In this document: positions 16,963 to 25,173 of the stretch, piece by piece
How positions within the stretch are numbered: position 1 is the stretch's first letter
Layout of the letters: each line of letters starts with the position of its first letter
Assembly (NCBI RefSeq): GCF_016031655.1
Contig: NZ_JACCHQ010000007.1
Location: 62,001-126,000 of the forward strand
DNA length: 64,000 nucleotides
Reading direction: 5' to 3'
Origin: Bradyrhizobium glycinis
GTDB lineage: Bacteria; Pseudomonadota; Alphaproteobacteria; Rhizobiales; Xanthobacteraceae
Translations under genes and position numbers: made by a program
Notes under the pieces: generated by a model
What the model saw: the letters and a program-made list of their open reading frames with translations, nothing else
Database searches by the model: none
Told to the model about the DNA's origin: nothing

Positions 16963-18627
16963 TTAGGACAACGCCAGTGCGGCCCTTTGCATGTTAGCTG
17001 CCATGTCCGCCGTCACTGCACTTTGTTCGTCAACTGCCGCGGCCGTGCTGGTGACATATTCATCGACGTTTACAATGGCCGACTTGATTCCATTCAAAGC
17101 ACCGAGCACGTCACCAGACGCGCCGGTCAGCGCAGAGATTTCGGCATTGATTTTGTCAGTAGCTTGCTTCGCTTGATTGGCCAGGCTTTTAACTTCGGAT
17201 GCGACAACCGCAAATCCGCGACCGGCCTCGCCCGCGCGAGCAGACTCGATAGTTGCGTTTAGCGCGAGAAGATTAATCTGTCCGGTGATGTTAGCGATCA
17301 GTTCGACAATCCCGCCCATTGCATCGGTGGCCATTGTTAGGCGCTGCGCTTGCTCGTCTGCGCCTTCGACTCGACTAACAGCCATGTCCACAACGTTGCG
17401 TGCTTTGACCATCGTTTCGGAAATCTCCCGGATGGAAGCTGACATTTCCTCGCTGCCGGCCGCGACCGAATGAATGAGCCCCTTAGCCTCTTCAGCTTTC
17501 ATCCGTGCAACAGCCTTCTCGGTCACGTCCGTGGCGTATTTCACAACCTTGAAAGGCTTGCCGTTAGGATCAAGGATTGGATTGTAAGATGCTTCGATCC
17601 ATATTTCACGGCCACCTCTTGCAAGCCTCTTGAATTCACCGGCCTGGTATTCGCTCCTTCTAAGCCGATCCCAAAAGTTCTGGTAAGAGGACAAGCTACG
17701 TTCCGTAGGATCAACAAACATGCTGTGGTGCTTGCCCCGGACCTCTTCCAGCTTGTAGCCCATCGCGGCAAGGAAATTTTGGTTGGCCCATTGAATGGTG
17801 CCGTCCATCGCAAACTCAATCACGGCTTGTGACTTACGAATGGCTTCGATCTGCCCCTTCGTGTCCGCCGATTCCAGTCTTTGCTTAGTTACGTCGGTTG
17901 CGAACTTTACCACTCTAATCGGCTTGCCGGATTCATCGAAGATCGGATTGTACGAGGCCAGAATCCAAACCTCACTTCCGCCCTTCGCCAATCGTTTGAA
18001 CTCGCCACTGACAAGCTCACCCCGGTTTAGCTTTGACCATCCATCCTTGTACGCAGCGCTTGCTGCAAATTCTGGTGCGACGAAAATCGAATGGTGCTTG
18101 CCGACTATCTCGGAAAGGCCATAACCCATCGCCTTAAGGAAGTTGTTGTTCGCACTGATGATGGTACCGTCTAGATCGAACTCGATAATTGCTTGCGCCC
18201 GGTCTACGGCAGCGATCTTGCCTGAGTGCTCAAGGTTACGCAGGTGCTGGGCGCTGATGTCGGTAGCAAATTTCACGACTTTGTACGTCTTCCCATCCTT
18301 TCCGAAAATTGGGTTATACGTGGCTTGAATCCAGATGGACGATCCGTCTTTCCTGATCCTCTTGTAACAGGCGGACTGGAACTCTCCGCGTGACAAACGC
18401 GTCCAGAACTCGTTGTAATCCGAGTGCTCGCGCTCAGCCCGGGGCACCAACATGCTGTGGTGCTTGCCTTCAATCTCCGCAAGTGAATAGCCGACCGCCT
18501 TGAGAAAGTTGTCATTCGCCTTCAAAATCGTCCCGTCCGGCTTGAACTCGATAATGGCCTGCGACCGGTTGACGGCTTGGGCGGTGGCCAGCGCATCTTT
18601 AATAGCGCGATTGATCCAGCGAAACAT
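16963..18627 (-). CDS. Cytoplasmic methyl-accepting chemotaxis protein with three tandem PAS domains
   Basis: The ATG at 18627 has AAGGAT 6 bases upstream; an in-frame TTG at 18648 is less likely. The 554-residue protein has no membrane segment. Three PAS/PAC units lie at about 20-130, 145-255 and 265-375; each opens with a near-identical block (QAIIEF..DGTI..AN.NFLKA.GY) followed by GKHHS. The MCP signalling hairpin follows at about 400-554, with the conserved tip INLLALNATIESARAGEAGR. This layout resembles BdlA-type soluble receptors that sense redox or ligands and signal to CheA/CheW. No C-terminal methyltransferase-tethering pentapeptide is present. Confidence 0.9.
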   Translation of the reverse strand: MFRWINRAIKDALATAQAVNRSQAIIEFKPDGTILKANDNFLKAVGYSLAEIEGKHHSMLVPRAEREHSDYNEFWTRLSRGEFQSACYKRIRKDGSSIWIQATYNPIFGKDGKTYKVVKFATDISAQHLRNLEHSGKIAAVDRAQAIIEFDLDGTIISANNNFLKAMGYGLSEIVGKHHSIFVAPEFAASAAYKDGWSKLNRGELVSGEFKRLAKGGSEVWILASYNPIFDESGKPIRVVKFATDVTKQRLESADTKGQIEAIRKSQAVIEFAMDGTIQWANQNFLAAMGYKLEEVRGKHHSMFVDPTERSLSSYQNFWDRLRRSEYQAGEFKRLARGGREIWIEASYNPILDPNGKPFKVVKYATDVTEKAVARMKAEEAKGLIHSVAAGSEEMSASIREISETMVKARNVVDMAVSRVEGADEQAQRLTMATDAMGGIVELIANITGQINLLALNATIESARAGEAGRGFAVVASEVKSLANQAKQATDKINAEISALTGASGDVLGALNGIKSAIVNVDEYVTSTAAAVDEQSAVTADMAANMQRAALALS

Positions 18628-18717
18628 GGCAAATCCTTCTTTAAGCAATATAGAAAGAATGTGTCGGTTGCGTTAAGGAACGCCTAATCCATGGGTTGAT
18701 GCCGTGAATACCTCAAT

Positions 18718-19017
18718 CTAAACGCCTCGGCTGCAAAGATTGGCTAAAGATTGTTGCCCTCGTCGCGTCCATCCGAGTAGGGCTGGAGCAAAGCCGATCG
18801 CTGACCGGGCCTTGTGTGCGATAGCGAAACTAGTCTCATTGCAGTGGGGGCTCGGATGACTGAACCAGCTCATAAGCTCCAACTGCCGCTCCAATTGCTC
18901 ATTCAAGAGCATCAGCGCTCTAACTGAGCCGCGCAGGTCACCGTCACGAGCGGCGACGATCTCATCGATGGCCAGCTCGTATTGATCAAGAGCAGAATTG
19001 GTGCGCTGGCGTGGCAT
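18718..19017 (-). CDS. Hypothetical protein, 99 residues
   Basis: From ATG 19017 the product is 99 residues; the frame is open to 19080. The N-terminal half is a charged helix (ALDQYELAIDEIVAARDGDL) ending in a leucine-rich segment (ALMLLNEQLERQLELMSWFS). It resembles small helical regulators but no family is recognised. It lies upstream of the chemoreceptor on the same strand. Confidence 0.45.
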   Translation of the reverse strand: MPRQRTNSALDQYELAIDEIVAARDGDLRGSVRALMLLNEQLERQLELMSWFSHPSPHCNETSFAIAHKARSAIGFAPALLGWTRRGQQSLANLCSRGV

Positions 19018-19194
19018 GCGAACAACATCCAAACAGAAATCTAAATAGATGGTGCCACCACACCGCCATTTTTCCAGCAATTCACATAGAGTATATGTTG
19101 TAGCAGAGATGCAACCTATGCAGCATCTTTGTTGCGCAGCAGGCTCATTGAGGTGACTAAAAGACCTATTTAATCTTGGATTAACGGGGGCGAA

Positions 19195-19554
19195 ATGTTT
19201 GACGTCTATCGCAATGGGACGGGCGGCTTGCTCGTTCTAGGTTTGGGCTCGCACATACCGCCGGCTTGCTCAGGCAAGAGGTGGCGCAAGAGCAGAAAAC
19301 GGGTTCGGAAAGTCAGTGACGAGATCAGATCTGCGGTTCAACAACGCGGCTTCTACGTTCGCAGTTTGCGGGTCACAAAGTATCGGATGGCCGAGATCAG
19401 CGCGAACCTGCGACACTCTCCAGGGCAACTTTCCGCAGATCGTGTCCAGCCGCCGTCAAGTGGGACCCTAGGACAAGACCGAGCCTTCTTAGCGTCAGGA
19501 GGGCAAGAGGGTCGCACAGTTCAATGGAAAGTCCGGCTCCCAATATCGCAATAG
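19195..19554 (+). CDS. Hypothetical protein whose 3' half overlaps an antisense gene
   Basis: The first 65 residues (MFDVYRNGTGGLLVLGLG, then WRKSRKRVRKVSDEIRSAVQ and YVRSLRVTK) resemble a common small Bradyrhizobium protein of about that length. The last half (from about 19390) has unlike composition and lies antisense to the gene at 19397-19597. The native stop has probably been lost, giving read-through. Confidence 0.5.
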   Translation: MFDVYRNGTGGLLVLGLGSHIPPACSGKRWRKSRKRVRKVSDEIRSAVQQRGFYVRSLRVTKYRMAEISANLRHSPGQLSADRVQPPSSGTLGQDRAFLASGGQEGRTVQWKVRLPISQ

Positions 19555-19597
19555 TGCGCTGTTCATTGCTATCGAGATCGGTCCATGAGATCTCCAT
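19397..19597 (-). CDS. Conserved small protein, 66 residues
   Basis: The ATG at 19597 has GGAGG 6 bases upstream. The product reads MEISWTDLDSNEQRTIAILG then LCDPLALLTLRRLGLVLGS, which has the pattern of a winged-helix-like small protein (Asp-Leu-Asp, then two Leu-rich helices, then a strand turn HLTAAG). It is codirectional with, and 21 bases downstream of, the 45-residue protein at 19619-19756. Proteins with this layout recur in Bradyrhizobium without an assigned role. Confidence 0.65.
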   Translation of the reverse strand: MEISWTDLDSNEQRTIAILGAGLSIELCDPLALLTLRRLGLVLGSHLTAAGHDLRKVALESVAGSR

Positions 19598-19618
19598 CAC
19601 GCGCCTCCGCGCCAAGAA

Positions 19619-19756
19619 TTACCAAAACCCAAACGCGCGCCCGATCTGCCGCAGCATATCCGTGGCAGCGTCGGTGTACCGACCGTGGGCTAAATATCGA
19701 TCCAACTGCGCTGTGCTAATCAGCGCGACAACTACCACCGTGAAGCCCTTAAACAT
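19619..19756 (-). CDS. 45-residue microprotein with hydrophobic N-terminus
   Basis: A very strong ribosome-binding site (GGAGGAGAGG) precedes ATG 19756 by 4 bases. The product begins with a short hydrophobic segment (FTVVVVALISTAQ) and continues with a soluble tail (LDRYLAHGRYTDAATDMLRQ) ending in GFW. The hydrophobic part may be a signal anchor. It is the first gene of a two-gene unit with the protein at 19397. Confidence 0.65.
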   Translation of the reverse strand: MFKGFTVVVVALISTAQLDRYLAHGRYTDAATDMLRQIGRAFGFW

Positions 19757-20064
19757 TGGGCCTCTCCTCCAAGAGACCGCCAACCGGGCGTGTCAAAGTA
19801 TTAAACTGAGTTCTCGGAATGCGCTGCCGCACTGTGGCGACCCAATACAACAAATGGTGACATTGACCTCTCACCAATTTCTTAACGGGCGCATAGTTGC
19901 GTGCGCAGTGGGATGAGCCAATGCGCCACCGGATGATGCGTTCGCTATCGCTGTGCGTAGAGCGGGCAAGGAAAATTGATCCGCCGGCATGTATCGGGAG
20001 GAGATCTTGGAGCCTCCGTCTGACGTGTTGATTTCTGTTATGGGCGGAATAGCTGCGAAGCAAC

Positions 20065-20178
20065 TTACCGGCGTTCGGGCCATGGTTCACAAGCGATGCC
20101 GTCCCGATCGTGGTCGTGGTGTTTCCAATAGCCGGGCTCTCCGGGCCTTGCGGGCGCATCCAAAGAGCTACTGATCAC
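20065..20178 (-). pseudogene. Excalibur-type calcium-binding domain fragment
   Basis: The minus-strand frame ends PGEPGYWKHHDHDRDGIACE then PWPERR and a stop at 20065. The DxDxDGxxCE core is the excalibur motif, which binds calcium. Only a GTG at 20178 could start it, and the first Cys of the domain and the signal peptide are missing. It is therefore a fragment or a pseudogene whose 5' part is lost. Confidence 0.5.
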
Positions 20179-20342
20179 CGAGGCCGGCCGTGAAGTCGCA
20201 GATGTAATGAAGGCGCTATCGCGGTCAATTACCCCTTACCACCGAGACGCCCGGCACCGAGGCTTTTGGGCTAATCGACCGGCTTATCGGCTCGGCGCAA
20301 CAAACCTTTCCCATTGCAGCTCTAGATCCAGAAGATCCAGCG

Positions 20343-21056
20343 ATGTCCCCCACTCCTGAGCCTATCGAGCATTCGCCCCCAGTCGGAGCTGATCCCCGAC
20401 CGAGCACTCGGCACGCAACCTCCAACGACGAAGGCCACACAGTCGCCGCATCGCGCGCTCCTGCCGGCAAGACCATAGGCGGCAAGCTCAGTCGCCTGGG
20501 CCTCATGTGGCGAAATCATTTAGAGCAGGACCTGCCGAAAGCACGACCGGCGAGTCGGAGCGCGGGCCTCAACGGCGGCATCGTTGCGCTGGTCAGCTTC
20601 CTCGCCATCATCGTCTGCGCCGGAGCAGCCATCGCACTAGCGCAGATCAGATCGTTGAAAATGGAAATCTCCTCGCTGCAACGGGAGCTGTCAATTCTGA
20701 AGGAGCGGCCCTCTCGCATGGACCAGGCCGAGAAGGCTAGAGAAGCCAAGGACGCGAAGGCGCGGGACGAAGCCGACCGGCGGCTGGCAGCTATTCCTCA
20801 TCAGGCGCCGCTCAACCTGTCCCGCGAGGAGGTTCAACTCATTCGCGAATACATCAAGCCAGCTCCCCCCAGCGCCCCTTCCGCCGCACCGGTAAGCGTT
20901 GGAGACCCTGTCGCATGGCCGACCATTCCCTTCCCTTCGCCCGTCACGGAGAAGGTACCCAAATTGCTCGGCGCGCGATTCACGATTCGCAACGGTGCCA
21001 TCCTCGTCGTGCGGCGCGACAGTCGTCAGGTCGATGCTGTGCTGGAGCCGAACTGA
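20343..21056 (+). CDS. Membrane-anchored protein with coiled coil
   Basis: A 237-residue protein. Residues 1-72 are Pro/Ser-rich and cytoplasmic. One transmembrane helix (77-102, GGIVALVSFLAIIVCAGAAI) is followed by a Lys/Glu coiled coil (105-150). The C-terminal domain (about 160-237) holds Pro-rich linkers and a short beta-like module that ends GARFTIRNGAILVVRRDSRQ. It is convergent with the gene at 21059 (2-base gap). Function unknown. Confidence 0.65.
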   Translation: MSPTPEPIEHSPPVGADPRPSTRHATSNDEGHTVAASRAPAGKTIGGKLSRLGLMWRNHLEQDLPKARPASRSAGLNGGIVALVSFLAIIVCAGAAIALAQIRSLKMEISSLQRELSILKERPSRMDQAEKAREAKDAKARDEADRRLAAIPHQAPLNLSREEVQLIREYIKPAPPSAPSAAPVSVGDPVAWPTIPFPSPVTEKVPKLLGARFTIRNGAILVVRRDSRQVDAVLEPN

Positions 21057-21058
21057 GG

Positions 21059-21577
21059 TCAGTCTCGCGACGGGCCGGCGATCGCGACGCAATCGGTCTC
21101 GGCCTTGCTGGGGGCCTGCAAATAGAGCAAGTGGGAGATGAGGCACGACAGCAGAGTGGCCGCGAGAATTCCCGCGAGCAGGTAGAACCCCTCCCCCGAC
21201 GGCACCGCAATCCACCCCAATGACGCCTGCCGCGACGCTTGCGCAGGGCTTTGCCACGACATCAGCAGGAAGCCGGCATATCCGGCGGCGAACTGCGTGG
21301 AAACTGCGAGCGGCAGCTTTGAGCGCATCATCAGGCCGAGACAGGCCAGCGCGAAGATCGGCAGCGCAATCCCGAACAGCTGGACGCCTGCGAGGTCGGT
21401 GTAACCGGCCAGCGCCTCGTGGCTACGCTGAAACAGCCCGAACACCCTGAGGTTCAGGTACCAGAGCGTCGCGGAGGACGGGGCGCGCTCGAGCGCGAGG
21501 GAGGCCAGCTCGGCGGACAGCGTCGCCACGAACAGGGCCAGGGGTCCGAGAAACTGGAGTTTGAATAGCCGACTCAT
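21059..21577 (-). CDS. Integral membrane protein at the end of the tad locus
   Basis: A 172-residue protein with about four transmembrane helices, at 9-29, 60-82, 92-113 and 130-153. It follows tadD on the same strand (97-base gap). No family is recognised. Position suggests a link to the pilus locus but the sequence does not show a role. Confidence 0.65.
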   Translation of the reverse strand: MSRLFKLQFLGPLALFVATLSAELASLALERAPSSATLWYLNLRVFGLFQRSHEALAGYTDLAGVQLFGIALPIFALACLGLMMRSKLPLAVSTQFAAGYAGFLLMSWQSPAQASRQASLGWIAVPSGEGFYLLAGILAATLLSCLISHLLYLQAPSKAETDCVAIAGPSRD

Positions 21578-21673
21578 GCGACAAGACTAACGTCGCAAAC
21601 GTTGATCCTGTCTTAAGGGTTCCGGCGCTCCCTCCCGGAAAGCGGAACGCCCTCAACCGGCGGTTAAGGCGGC

Positions 21674-22210
21674 TCAGGGCTGGTTGTTCGGGGGCCGCTC
21701 GATGAATCGCCGGCTGCCGTTGAGCAGCTCGAGATTGTTGGCGATGACGGGATTGCCGGGGTCGAGCGCATAGGCCTTCTCGAACTTGCGCCGGGCTGCC
21801 GTGAGATTGCCGCGCAGCATGTAGGAGTAGCCCTGATCGTTCAGGACCTGGACGGTCTCGCCTCCGAGGCGGATCGCCTGGGCATAGGCCTGGTCAGCGA
21901 GATCGAAGCGGCGCAGGCGGTCATAGCTCGCGGCAAGACCCATCCACGCGGTTAGGTCCTTCGGCGACTTCTCGACGCCGTCGCGGAAATAGCGGTTGGC
22001 GATGCCGTAATTGCCGCGATTGAAATGCTCCAGCCCCAAGCGCACCGGCTCGTCCGACGGATAATATTTGACGTCGGTCGGCTCCTGAACGGGATCGGGG
22101 CCGCCGGCGTCGACGGGCGCGACGATCGCGGCCTGCCGCACCGTGTAATCACAGGCGGCAAGGCCGATGGCGAGCCAGCAACAGGTCAGCATCAGGATCA
22201 GACGCCGCAT
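21674..22210 (-). CDS. tadD: TPR-repeat pilus assembly lipoprotein, TadD-like
   Basis: ATG 22210 has AAGGA upstream, and the 178-residue product begins with a lipobox (LAIGLAAC, Cys20). TPR helices occupy about 55-165, with two or three recognisable units (for example GLEHFNRGNYGIANRYFRDG). TadD is the TPR lipoprotein needed for secretin assembly in tad systems. It is encoded after cpaC and the small lipoprotein, as expected of the locus. Confidence 0.85.
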   Translation of the reverse strand: MRRLILMLTCCWLAIGLAACDYTVRQAAIVAPVDAGGPDPVQEPTDVKYYPSDEPVRLGLEHFNRGNYGIANRYFRDGVEKSPKDLTAWMGLAASYDRLRRFDLADQAYAQAIRLGGETVQVLNDQGYSYMLRGNLTAARRKFEKAYALDPGNPVIANNLELLNGSRRFIERPPNNQP

Positions 22211-22316
22211 CAGTCCTTGTCCCCCGCCGGCTTTCCCTAACCTCTGCCAGCCCCCAAAAAAATCCCGCAAAACAACCCCATGCACAGTAGCCATAGGATT
22301 GAAATGACTTTGCTTT

Positions 22317-22715
22317 CTATCTCGCTCCCGCATTGCCCACCGGTACGGAGATACCGGCAGACGCTCCGGCTCCCAGACCTTGCACGTCGATGGACTGGGT
22401 CGGGGTTGGCCGTACCCCCATTTGCTTCGTCGCATCGCTGATGTCGGGAAGCTGATCCACGGGCTGCTTGGTGTCTCCGTAGCGCGTGACGGCCTTCCCG
22501 ACGCGGCGCGCATCTGTGGCGATCCGGGTGTCGCCGACATAGCGTGGCCAGGGCGTGATGGTGTGGGTGGCAGCGTTGACCTGCTTGGCATCGCCGGCGC
22601 TCATGGTGATGGTGTCGGAGCGCTGGAAGTAGCGGTCCACCTCGTCATGGCCGGCGAGACCGTAGCATCCCCCGAGCAGGACGGGCGCGCACAGAGCCAG
22701 ATACCTGATGGTCAT
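22317..22715 (-). CDS. Small lipoprotein in the tad locus
   Basis: A 132-residue protein with a signal peptide and lipobox (APVLLGGC, Cys17). The mature part is polar with no recognised domain; residues 30-80 hold DTITMSAGDAKQVNAATHTI and RVGKAVTRYG. It lies 11 bases from the end of cpaC and upstream of tadD, where many alphaproteobacterial tad loci carry cpaD. It is shorter than CpaD (about 200 residues) and lacks its features, so a cpaD function is not claimed. Confidence 0.7.
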   Translation of the reverse strand: MTIRYLALCAPVLLGGCYGLAGHDEVDRYFQRSDTITMSAGDAKQVNAATHTITPWPRYVGDTRIATDARRVGKAVTRYGDTKQPVDQLPDISDATKQMGVRPTPTQSIDVQGLGAGASAGISVPVGNAGAR

Positions 22716-22726
22716 CCTCGCGTCCT

Positions 22727-24352
22727 TTAGTTGAGGGTTTTCACGACGGCCTGGTCGGCGGCCGCCGCGGGAGGCGGCGGACGCGGCCTCCTGAGCTCGG
22801 GCGCGATGATGTGGCCGTAGGGGCCCCTCACCTCGCCGCCGGAATTGACGTAGTCGTCGTAGCGCTTGCGCACTTCCATCTGGCCGTTGAGGAAGAAATC
22901 GACGTCGTTGGCCGGCAGCCGCGAATCCAGCGGCGAGGCCAGTTGCTGGCCGGGCGCCGCCGGCGCCACCAGGCGCGGCGTCACGATGATGACGAGATCG
23001 GTTTCCTCCTGCTGATAGGACTTGCTGCTGAACAAGGTTCCAATCACCGGCACTGAGCCGATCCAGGGCAGTTGCGAGACATCCTGGCGGTTGCGGGTCT
23101 GGAGCAGGCCGGCGATGGCGAAACTCTGGCCGTCGCGCAACTCGACCGTAGTGCGCGCATCGCGACGGGTCAGCGCAGGCACCGTTGTTCCCTGGATCGT
23201 CACCGCGTTGGCGAAATCGAGTTCGCTGACCGATGGCTCAACCCGGAGGTTGATCACGCCGCGCGAGAGGACAGTAGGAACGAAAGCAAGCTCGACACCG
23301 AACTTCTTGTACTCGATCGTCACCGTCGGAAAGCCGGCGGTGGTATTGGTCGGTATCGGCACCGGAAATTCGCCACCAGCGAGAAAGCGCGCGGCGTCCC
23401 CGGAAAGCGTAGTCAGATTCGGCTCCGCAAGTCGGCGAGCCAGCCCCTTTGTTTCCAGAGCCGAAATCAGCAAATCGACTGAGCTGCCGTTGCTGGTGCG
23501 TAAAATGCTGGTCAACAGGGTCCCAAACGGTGTTGGAGCTATCCCGCCAGCGCTCCCAATGAGCGTCCCTGCCGTTCCCAAAAGAGGAATCGTGCCGGCT
23601 GGAGGACCGACGTTGGGCATATCGACCCGGCCGCTGTTCGTGTTAATCGAAGCCGGCCCACCACGCCCGGAATTGGCGATATTCGACCCGCTGGCATTCG
23701 CGGCATAAAGGTTCACGCCGAGTTCGCGACCAGCCTGGCGGCTCGCTTCGATAAAGCGAACCTCCAGCATCACCTGCTGCGGCGCCGCGACGTTCATGGC
23801 GTTGACGACGGTGCCCCCCTTGGCAACCGTCCCGGTGGCAATCGACATGGCGCGCTCCGCGGCGACGGCATCGGCAACCGTTCCGCTCAGTACCACCTGA
23901 CCTTCGGAGGACGAGACGCGGATGCCGTGCGAGCCGGTGCTGGCGCGGATGTTCTGCTGCAGGCTGTTGGTGTCGATGGCGACCTCGACGTCGAGGATGC
24001 CGATCTGCTTCATGGAGGCGTCGAGCAGGATGACATTGGTGGTGCCGGTCTGCTTGCCCTGGATATAGATCAGGTGATCGCTCAGCGACTTGACGTCGGC
24101 AATCTCCGACGAGCCCGCAACGATGGTCGCGAAGGCTTGGTCGACGCGGAAGGTCCGGGACTTGTTGACGATGACCTTGACGCGCTGGACGTCGCTCATC
24201 TCGCTGACGAAGACGCCGCCCCCTGAAACCCGCCGGTCGGCTGCGCCGGCGCCGTCCGCGGAACCGACCAAAGCTAGGCCGGTGCCCAGAGCCAACACGC
24301 TCAGGGCGAAACGCCTGCTTCCGGCCCCCATGAAAACGCGACCGCCACCCAT
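22727..24352 (-). CDS. cpaC: Tad pilus outer-membrane secretin CpaC/RcpA
   Basis: ATG 24352 has AAGGGG 8 bases upstream. The 541-residue product has a signal peptide, a Pil_N domain (about 50-130, with VNKSRTFRVDQAFATIVAGS), a BON-like middle region (about 140-190) and a type II/III secretin domain (about 200-450) with conserved LVIIVTPRLVAP near the end. The secretin forms the outer-membrane pore for the Flp pilus. Its centre (about 23.3-23.75 kb) looks lower in GC than both ends. Confidence 0.93.
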   Translation of the reverse strand: MGGGRVFMGAGSRRFALSVLALGTGLALVGSADGAGAADRRVSGGGVFVSEMSDVQRVKVIVNKSRTFRVDQAFATIVAGSSEIADVKSLSDHLIYIQGKQTGTTNVILLDASMKQIGILDVEVAIDTNSLQQNIRASTGSHGIRVSSSEGQVVLSGTVADAVAAERAMSIATGTVAKGGTVVNAMNVAAPQQVMLEVRFIEASRQAGRELGVNLYAANASGSNIANSGRGGPASINTNSGRVDMPNVGPPAGTIPLLGTAGTLIGSAGGIAPTPFGTLLTSILRTSNGSSVDLLISALETKGLARRLAEPNLTTLSGDAARFLAGGEFPVPIPTNTTAGFPTVTIEYKKFGVELAFVPTVLSRGVINLRVEPSVSELDFANAVTIQGTTVPALTRRDARTTVELRDGQSFAIAGLLQTRNRQDVSQLPWIGSVPVIGTLFSSKSYQQEETDLVIIVTPRLVAPAAPGQQLASPLDSRLPANDVDFFLNGQMEVRKRYDDYVNSGGEVRGPYGHIIAPELRRPRPPPPAAAADQAVVKTLN

Positions 24353-24753
24353 TTCAAAACCCCTTGCCGCATTCTGCGACTGCCCAACAATGTAGTCCCG
24401 GGCGCCTTAGCAACTCTCCTTCGCACGCGACGCCACAGAGCTTACAATTCGTTCCACTACAAACCGTTACCGGGTATCCTCATCCCGGCAGGGCTTCGGA
24501 CGCCAAACCGCCCCGCCAAATCGCCCGCCTGAGGATCATCATCAATCCCGGGAGGAATTGGCAAGGCGAGACGTCCATTGCGGTGCGGCAACGCCACAGA
24601 AAACTGTCAAATGTTGCCCTCCGGCACCACTTTTCTCACCTTGTTGGCAGCAGAATGGGCCTCACACACGCGCACAACTAACAGGTACCATCGCACGAAC
24701 CTACGACCAGCGATGAGAATGCCTAAGCCACGTTGATGCCGGGACAATTCGGT
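24353..24753. other. Intergenic region upstream of cpaC
   Basis: The 400 bases between the tadE/F-like stop and cpaC break the otherwise tight tad operon, so a separate promoter for cpaC-tadD probably lies here. No terminator, gene or clear operator was recognised. Confidence 0.4.
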
Positions 24754-25173
24754 TCATGGCGAGAACGGAACCTGAGTCGAGGCGCTCGGCGCGTTGAGCG
24801 ACGTGCCCCAGATCGGAATCAACATGGCGAAGCCCGGTTGAGACGCCGTAACGGTCAGCATTCCCCCTCCCGACGTCGTGGCGAGCGTAGGGGTGAGACC
24901 GCCGGCATAGAGGAAGGGGGCCGTGTTCTGCTTCTCCGTGCTGGAGAGATAGTCGCCCGTGCAGCCCGAGGGTGAGTTGTTGCTGGTGACGGCAGGCGTG
25001 TAGCACGCGATCATCATGGCACGGGCGCCTGCTCCCGCGAGGTGCCGGAGCGACTGCATGGTGATCGCATACCGCCCGAAGTCAACGATCGCGAACACCA
25101 GCATGAAGAACACCCCGGCGACCACGCAGAATTCGAAGGCAGCTACTCCGCGATTGTCGAGCTTCTTCATCAC
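24754..25173 (-). CDS. TadE/F-like minor pseudopilin
   Basis: The 139-residue product has a short basic leader, an N-terminal transmembrane helix with the TadE signature (GVAAFEFCVVAGVFFMLVFA) and an alanine-rich start of the mature part. A Cys pair sits in a loop (ACYTPAV and SGCTGDY). The gene overlaps the tadG-like stop by 4 bases (ATGA), so the two are translationally coupled. TadE/F proteins are processed pseudopilins that help pilus assembly. Confidence 0.85.
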   Translation of the reverse strand: MMKKLDNRGVAAFEFCVVAGVFFMLVFAIVDFGRYAITMQSLRHLAGAGARAMMIACYTPAVTSNNSPSGCTGDYLSSTEKQNTAPFLYAGGLTPTLATTSGGGMLTVTASQPGFAMLIPIWGTSLNAPSASTQVPFSP

